DNA from: an uncultured Erysipelotrichaceae bacterium
GTDB lineage: Bacteria; Bacillota_I; Bacilli_A; Erysipelotrichales; Coprobacillaceae
NCBI GenBank assembly: GCA_900544435.1
Contig: UQVG01000170.1
Coordinates: forward strand, 1-5,054
DNA: 5,054 nt
Reading direction: 5' to 3'
The notes below the pieces were generated by a model that ran no database searches, was not told the origin of the DNA, and saw only the letters and a list, made by a program, of their open reading frames with translations. Every line of letters starts with the position of its first letter. The first letter of the stretch is position 1. The position numbers were made by a program, and so were the translations under genes. Shown piece by piece: positions 1 to 5,054 of the stretch.

Positions 1-1082
1 TGAACTTCTACTAATTTTTCAATCCATGCTTCACTTTTACCACTTAAATCATAAGCTTCTTGTAAAAATGGTAAACACAATTCTGTTAATTGTTTTGTAT
101 CTAATTTTTTAATATATTGGCTATTGATCCATTTTAATTTATTCATATCAAAAATAGCCCCAGATTTAGAAATACGTTTAACATCAAACGCTTCAATTAA
201 TTCATCTAAAGAGAAGATTTCTTGTTCACCTTCAGGTGACCATCCAAGTAAAGCAATATAATTTAAGATTGCTTCATTTAAGAAACCTTTATTAATTAAA
301 TCTTGATAAGAAGCATCTCCATTACGTTTAGATAATTTATGTTTTTCATCTTTCATAACAGGTGGACAATGGATATATGTTGGCACATCCCATCCAAATG
401 CTTGATAAATTAAATTATATTTAGGTGTTGAAGATAAATATTCATTTCCTCTTACAACATGAGTGATATGCATTAAATGATCATCTACGATATTAGCAAA
501 GTTATATGTAGGATAACCATCACTCTTTAATAAAACACCTTCAGCAAGTCCTGCATTTTCTACTTCAATATGTCCATAAACTTCATCTTCAAAAGAAGTA
601 ATTCCAGTACTTGGAATTGTTTGTCTTACAACATATTTTTCACCATTAGCAATTCTTTGTTTTGCTTCTTCTAAAGAAAGATGTTTACAAGGATCAATAT
701 ATCCTAATTCTTCATTATCAGATTCTTCTTTTGCTTTATTGATTGTTTCTTCATCACAGAAACAATAATGAGCTCCTCCTAATTCAACTAATTTATCAGC
801 ATATTCTTTATAAATAGCTAATCTTTCAGATTGAACATAAGGTCCAACTTCTCCTGGTTTATTAGGTCCTTCATCATAACCTAATCCTGTTTGATCCATA
901 ACTTTATAGATCATATCAACAGCACCTTCAACTTCTCTTTCTTGGTCTGTATCTTCAATTCTTAAAATAAAATCTCCATGATCATGTTTAGCAATTAAAT
1001 ATTCATATAATGCTGTTCTTAAGTTACCGATATGCATATATCCAGTTGGACTAGGTGCAAATCTTGTTCTTACTTTTGCCAT
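1..1082 (-). CDS. gltX: Glutamate--tRNA ligase (GluRS), 3' end cut by the window edge
   Basis: This is a class Ib aminoacyl-tRNA synthetase that attaches glutamate to tRNA-Glu in the cytoplasm. About 360 codons are visible; the family usually runs to about 470-490, so most of the C-terminal anticodon-binding region lies beyond the left edge. The N-terminus reads [20 protein letters not shown], with the HIGH-type signature MHIGN at residues 16-20. The KMSKS-type signature is KLSKR at residues 249-253 (324-338). A CxC pair at 107/109 and CxH at 132/134 resemble the zinc site of E. coli GluRS. The stem-contact region, with GWSPEGEQ and [14 protein letters not shown], is also typical. The frame is open to the window edge. 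The ATG at 1082 is 7 nt from an AAGGAG and 2 nt after ispF, which indicates co-transcription and coupled translation. Whether the enzyme discriminates against tRNA-Gln depends largely on the missing C-terminus. Confidence 0.96.
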   Translation of the reverse strand, partial: MAKVRTRFAPSPTGYMHIGNLRTALYEYLIAKHDHGDFILRIEDTDQEREVEGAVDMIYKVMDQTGLGYDEGPNKPGEVGPYVQSERLAIYKEYADKLVELGGAHYCFCDEETINKAKEESDNEELGYIDPCKHLSLEEAKQRIANGEKYVVRQTIPSTGITSFEDEVYGHIEVENAGLAEGVLLKSDGYPTYNFANIVDDHLMHITHVVRGNEYLSSTPKYNLIYQAFGWDVPTYIHCPPVMKDEKHKLSKRNGDASYQDLINKGFLNEAILNYIALLGWSPEGEQEIFSLDELIEAFDVKRISKSGAIFDMNKLKWINSQYIKKLDTKQLTELCLPFLQEAYDLSGKSEAWIEKLVEV

Positions 1083-1084
1083 TT

Positions 1085-1567
1085 CTATACTCCTTTTTTC
1101 CTTAATAATACAACCGCTTGAGCTACCATTCCTTCTTGTCTACCGACAAAACCTAATTTTTCTCCACGTGTTGCTTTAATGTTAATTTGGCTGATGTCAC
1201 AATGTAACTTACTTGCGACATTTTCTCTCATCTTTTGAATATGTGGAGCCATCTTAGGAGCTTCACACATAATAATACTATCAAGGTTATTGATTTCATA
1301 ACCTTCTTTATCCATCAGTTGATAACAATGTTCCAATAAAACCATTGAAGAAATTCCTTTATATTGAGGATCAGTATCTGGAAAATGTTTTCCAATATCA
1401 CCAAGACCTAATGCCCCAATAATACTTTCAATAATAGCATGTAATAAAACATCTGCATCACTATGTCCTAATAACCCTTTATCATGGTCAATTTTTACAC
1501 CGCCAATATATAAATCTCTTCCTTCTACTAATTGATGAATATCAATTGATTGTCCTATTCTAAACAT
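1085..1567 (-). CDS. ispF: 2-C-methyl-D-erythritol 2,4-cyclodiphosphate synthase
   Basis: IspF converts CDP-ME 2-phosphate to 2-C-methyl-D-erythritol 2,4-cyclodiphosphate with release of CMP, in the cytoplasmic MEP pathway to isoprenoids. The family forms homotrimers with Zn at the subunit interfaces. The 160-aa product has the usual length. Metal ligands are visible as D9-x-H11 (SIDIHQL) and H43 (in [12 protein letters not shown], 34-45). FPDTD is at 62-66, and the C-terminal signature [13 protein letters not shown] is at 131-143. The common form of that signature is KATTTEKLGF, so two Thr positions are replaced by Arg-Gly. I chose the ATG at 1567 because GAAGGTGAT lies 3 nt upstream. An in-frame ATG at 1588 would add 7 residues but has no comparable ribosome binding site and overlaps the predicted -10 box. 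The gene is first in an operon with gltX. The ispD-ispF-gltX order is known from Bacillus, but ispD is not adjacent here. Confidence 0.96.
   Translation of the reverse strand: MFRIGQSIDIHQLVEGRDLYIGGVKIDHDKGLLGHSDADVLLHAIIESIIGALGLGDIGKHFPDTDPQYKGISSMVLLEHCYQLMDKEGYEINNLDSIIMCEAPKMAPHIQKMRENVASKLHCDISQINIKATRGEKLGFVGRQEGMVAQAVVLLRKKGV
1090..1095 (-). promoter_or_regulatory. gltX ribosome binding site inside the end of ispF
   Basis: AAGGAG on the minus strand lies 7 nt before the gltX ATG and within the last codons of ispF (Lys-Lys-Gly-Val, then TAG). Ribosomes finishing ispF would uncover or occupy this site, so translation of the two genes is probably coupled. The site also fixes the gltX start. 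Confidence 0.85.
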
Positions 1568-1570
1568 GTT

Positions 1571-1579
1571 ATCACCTTC
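1571..1579 (-). promoter_or_regulatory. ispF ribosome binding site
   Basis: GAAGGTGAT on the minus strand differs by one base from the GGAGGTGAT part of the full anti-16S complement. It is 3 nt from the ATG at 1567, with the AGG core about 8 nt away. This decides the start in favour of 1567 over the in-frame ATG at 1588. Confidence 0.85.
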
Positions 1580-1586
1580 CGCAAAC

Positions 1587-1615
1587 ATTCTAGCACATAT
1601 TTTCTAATTTATGAA
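1587..1615 (-). promoter_or_regulatory. Predicted sigma-A promoter for ispF-gltX (extended -10)
   Basis: On the minus strand the -35 box is TTCATA (1615-1610), the spacer is 17 bp, and the -10 box is TAGAAT (1592-1587). The -10 is directly preceded by TGC, which gives an extended -10 (TGnTAGAAT). Transcription should start near 1578-1581, leaving a leader of only about 11-14 nt that is almost entirely the ribosome binding site. A weaker alternative is TTGATT (1637-1632) with CATAAA (1613-1608) at 18-bp spacing, which would give a longer leader. Prediction from consensus only. Confidence 0.6.
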
Positions 1616-1634
1616 GTATTGGATGTTTTATAAT
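1606..1634 (+). promoter_or_regulatory. Candidate promoter for glnS
   Basis: A perfect TATAAT sits at 1629-1634 on the plus strand. The hexamer 17 bp upstream (AATTTA, 1606-1611) is a poor -35. A second possibility is TTGGAT (1619-1624) with TATGGT (1643-1648) at 18 bp. Either would start transcription within about 45 nt of the glnS ATG and after the in-frame ATG at 1611. The first candidate overlaps the -35 of the opposing ispF promoter. The exact promoter is uncertain. Confidence 0.4.
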
Positions 1635-1672
1635 CAAGGAAAATATGGTAAACTAAAACATATAAAAATTAT

Positions 1673-1679
1673 GGGAGGA
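1673..1679 (+). promoter_or_regulatory. glnS ribosome binding site
   Basis: GGGAGGA ends 6 nt before the ATG at 1686, a near-ideal spacing. Neither in-frame upstream ATG (1611 and 1671) has a purine-rich element at the right distance, so this site sets the glnS start at 1686. Confidence 0.88.
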
Positions 1680-1685
1680 CTTCCT

Positions 1686-3356
1686 ATGGATAAAGAAGAA
1701 GTAGTAAGTAAAAATTTTATTGAAAAAATTATAGATCAAGATTTAGCAGAAGGAAAATATACAAAAATTGCAACACGTTTTCCTCCTGAACCAAATGGTT
1801 ATTTACACATTGGTCATGCTAAATCAATCTTATTAAATTATGGATTAGCTAAAAAATATAATGGAACATTCAATTTACGTTTTGATGATACAAATCCAAT
1901 GAAAGAAAAAACTGAATTCGTTGAAAGTATTGTCTCTGATGTAGAATGGTTAGGAGCAAAATATGATGGTGATATTAAATTTGCTTCAAACTATTTTGAT
2001 CAAATGTATGAAGCTGCTGTTCTTTTAATCAAAAAAGGAAAAGCTTATGTTTGTGATTTAAGTCCTGAACAAATTAGAGAATACCGTGGTACTTTAACAG
2101 AACCTGGTAAAGATTCTCCATATCGTAATCGTTCTATTGAAGAAAACTTAGATTTATTCGAAAGAATGAAAAACGGTGAATTTGAAGATGGATCAAAAGT
2201 ATTAAGAGCTAAAATTGATATGGCTTCATCTAATATTAATATGCGTGATCCAATTATTTATCGTGTTGCTAGAATGACACACCATAACACAGGAGATAAA
2301 TGGTGTATCTATCCAATGTATGACTTTGCTCATCCAATTGAAGATGCAATTGAAGGAATTACTCATTCAATCTGTACTCTTGAATTCGAAGATCATCGTC
2401 CTTTATATGATTGGGTCGTTCAAGAAATTGGTTACGAACATCCACCAAAACAAATTGAATTTGCAAAACTTTATTTAACAAACGTTATTACAGGAAAACG
2501 TTACATTAAACGTTTAGTAGATGAAGGAATCGTTGATGGTTGGGATGATCCTCGATTAGTCACAATCGCTGCTTTAAGACGTAGAGGATTTACACCAGAA
2601 TCCATTAAATCTTTCATGGAATTAGTAGGTGTTACAAAAAGTAACTCATCAAATGATTATGCAATGTTAGAATATTGTATTCGTAATGATTTAAAACCAA
2701 AAGCACCTCGTGTAATGGCTGTTTTAGATCCTATTAAATTAGTAATTGATAACTATCCTGAAGGACAAGTTGAATATTTAGATGCGATGGTCAACATGGA
2801 AAATCCTGATTTAGGTTATGAAAAAGTACCATTTGAAAGAGAATTATGGATTGATCGTGATGACTTTATGGAAGAACCACCTAAAAAATATTTTAGATTG
2901 TTCCCAGGAAATGAAGTTCGTTTAATGAATGCTTATTTCGTTAAATGTGTTGATTTTGAAAAAGATGAAAATGGAAAAGTAACAGTTGTTCATTGTACTT
3001 ATGATCCTATTACTAAAAACGGTACAGGATTTACTGGTAGAAAAGTAAAAGGAACAATTCATTGGGTTCCTGTTCATCATTGTAAAAAAGTAACAGCTCG
3101 TTTATATGAAAACTTAGTTGATGAAGAAAAAGGTGTTTATAATGAAGATGGATCTTTAAACTTAAATCCTAATTCATTAACTGTTATTGAAGATTGTTAC
3201 GTTGAACCAGCTATTGAAAAATACAAACCTGGGGATTCATTCCAATTTGTAAGAAATGGATATTTCTGTATTGATACAAAAGATTCTACAGATGATCACT
3301 TTGTATTTAATAGAATCGTTTCATTAAAGAGCTCATTTAAATTACCTAAGAAATAA
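1686..3356 (+). CDS. glnS: Glutamine--tRNA ligase (GlnRS)
   Basis: GlnRS charges tRNA-Gln directly with glutamine in the cytoplasm, bypassing the Glu-tRNA-Gln/GatCAB route. The 556-aa product matches the length of E. coli GlnRS (about 554). The class I catalytic domain carries [14 protein letters not shown] (34-47, HIGH at 41-44), RFDDTNP (65-71), the block from [10 protein letters not shown] to [15 protein letters not shown] (212-243), and GWDDPRL followed by [11 protein letters not shown] (285-307). [13 protein letters not shown] (345-357) leads into the C-terminal beta-barrel anticodon-binding domain, recognised by NEVRLMNAY (409-417), [11 protein letters not shown] (451-461) and FVFNRIVSL (539-547). 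GlnRS rather than GluRS is supported by the [12 protein letters not shown] form and this beta-barrel C-terminus. The KMSKS loop is atypical: VITGKR (267-272) where E. coli has VMSKR. The start at 1686 is set by GGGAGGA. The gene is divergent from ispF-gltX and convergent with pyrG. Confidence 0.96.
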   Translation: MDKEEVVSKNFIEKIIDQDLAEGKYTKIATRFPPEPNGYLHIGHAKSILLNYGLAKKYNGTFNLRFDDTNPMKEKTEFVESIVSDVEWLGAKYDGDIKFASNYFDQMYEAAVLLIKKGKAYVCDLSPEQIREYRGTLTEPGKDSPYRNRSIEENLDLFERMKNGEFEDGSKVLRAKIDMASSNINMRDPIIYRVARMTHHNTGDKWCIYPMYDFAHPIEDAIEGITHSICTLEFEDHRPLYDWVVQEIGYEHPPKQIEFAKLYLTNVITGKRYIKRLVDEGIVDGWDDPRLVTIAALRRRGFTPESIKSFMELVGVTKSNSSNDYAMLEYCIRNDLKPKAPRVMAVLDPIKLVIDNYPEGQVEYLDAMVNMENPDLGYEKVPFERELWIDRDDFMEEPPKKYFRLFPGNEVRLMNAYFVKCVDFEKDENGKVTVVHCTYDPITKNGTGFTGRKVKGTIHWVPVHHCKKVTARLYENLVDEEKGVYNEDGSLNLNPNSLTVIEDCYVEPAIEKYKPGDSFQFVRNGYFCIDTKDSTDDHFVFNRIVSLKSSFKLPKK

Positions 3357-3362
3357 AAATTT

Positions 3363-3390
3363 GGAGATTGCCTCGACAATCTCCTTTTTT
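3363..3390 (+). terminator. Rho-independent terminator of glnS
   Basis: A perfect 8-bp stem (GGAGATTG, 3363-3370, with CAATCTCC, 3377-3384) closes a 6-nt loop and is followed by six T (3385-3390). It begins 6 nt after the glnS stop codon. On the minus strand the hairpin is followed by AAATTTTTA, so it could serve as a weak backup for pyrG transcripts. Confidence 0.9.
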
Positions 3391-3397
3391 GTATAAG

Positions 3398-3420
3398 AAA
3401 ACAATATCTTTCGATATTGC
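3398..3420 (-). terminator. Rho-independent terminator of pyrG, probably bidirectional
   Basis: A 7-bp perfect stem (CAATATC and GATATTG, at 3402-3408 and 3413-3419) has a GAAA tetraloop when read on the minus strand, and a G-U pair can extend it at the base. On the minus strand TTTTCTT follows, and the hairpin begins about 5 nt after the pyrG stop. On the plus strand the same hairpin is followed by C and six T (3421-3426), so it may also catch glnS read-through. Confidence 0.75.
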
Positions 3421-3424
3421 TTTT

Positions 3425-5032
<1,608 letters not shown>

Positions 5033-5036
5033 CTAT

Positions 5037-5044
5037 CCTCCTCT
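5037..5044 (-). promoter_or_regulatory. pyrG ribosome binding site
   Basis: AGAGGAGG on the minus strand ends 7 nt before the pyrG ATG and contains the full AGGAGG core. It supports the start at 5029, which also matches the conserved N-terminus of the family ([18 protein letters not shown]). Only 25 nt upstream of the gene are in the window, so no promoter is visible. Confidence 0.88.
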
Positions 5045-5054
5045 AGTATCTATA

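Noticed and set aside
1568..1588. Upstream start for ispF (ATG at 1588), adding 7 residues
   Set aside because: It has no good ribosome binding site, the extra residues precede the conserved N-terminus, and the ATG overlaps the predicted -10 box. The ATG at 1567 has GAAGGTGAT at proper spacing.
1611..1685. Upstream start for glnS (ATG at 1611), adding 25 residues
   Set aside because: The extension is encoded by AT-rich sequence containing the promoter candidates, and it has no Shine-Dalgarno. The ATG at 1686 has GGGAGGA and gives the normal family length.
1568..1685. T-box or riboswitch leader upstream of glnS or ispF-gltX
   Set aside because: The whole divergent region is only 118 bp, with no room for a specifier stem, antiterminator bulge or terminator hairpin before either gene.
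1676..1685. Inverted repeat AGGACTTCCT over the glnS ribosome binding site
   Set aside because: The 4-bp arms are separated by only 2 nt, too tight to form a stable RNA hairpin, and the pattern is likely by chance.

Overview
The window looks like a chromosomal housekeeping segment from an AT-rich, low-GC Gram-positive bacterium (Firmicutes). Wobble positions are mostly A or T, and there are strong AGGAGG-type ribosome binding sites. The genetic code is standard: Trp is read from TGG, the complete genes end in TAA or TAG, and no in-frame TGA was seen. A glutaminyl-tRNA synthetase is unusual in this phylum, because most members make Gln-tRNA through the GatCAB amidotransferase. It fits a clostridial or Erysipelotrichia-like gut lineage. 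That placement is inference; no rRNA or other taxonomic marker is present.

Layout: (1) 1-1567, minus strand: an operon of ispF (complete, 1085-1567) followed 2 nt later by gltX (start at 1082, running off the left edge after about 360 codons). (2) 1568-1685: a 118-bp divergent intergenic region with the ispF promoter, a candidate glnS promoter, and the ribosome binding sites of both genes. (3) 1686-3356, plus strand: glnS, complete. (4) 3357-3424: a short convergent gap with two terminator hairpins, one for glnS and one positioned for pyrG. (5) 3425-5029, minus strand: pyrG (CTP synthase), complete, with its ribosome binding site at the right edge and its promoter outside the window.

Functionally, gltX and glnS charge tRNA-Glu and tRNA-Gln and are placed head to head, which would allow joint control from the shared intergenic region. 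IspF makes the cyclic diphosphate intermediate of the MEP isoprenoid pathway, and PyrG makes CTP from UTP and glutamine. No T-box leader, riboswitch, tRNA, mobile element, CRISPR array or repeat family was found. I saw no evidence of a previously undescribed system. The most notable points are a divergent KMSKS loop in GlnRS, the GlnRS/GluRS head-to-head arrangement, an altered Thr-rich motif in IspF, and a possibly very short ispF leader.
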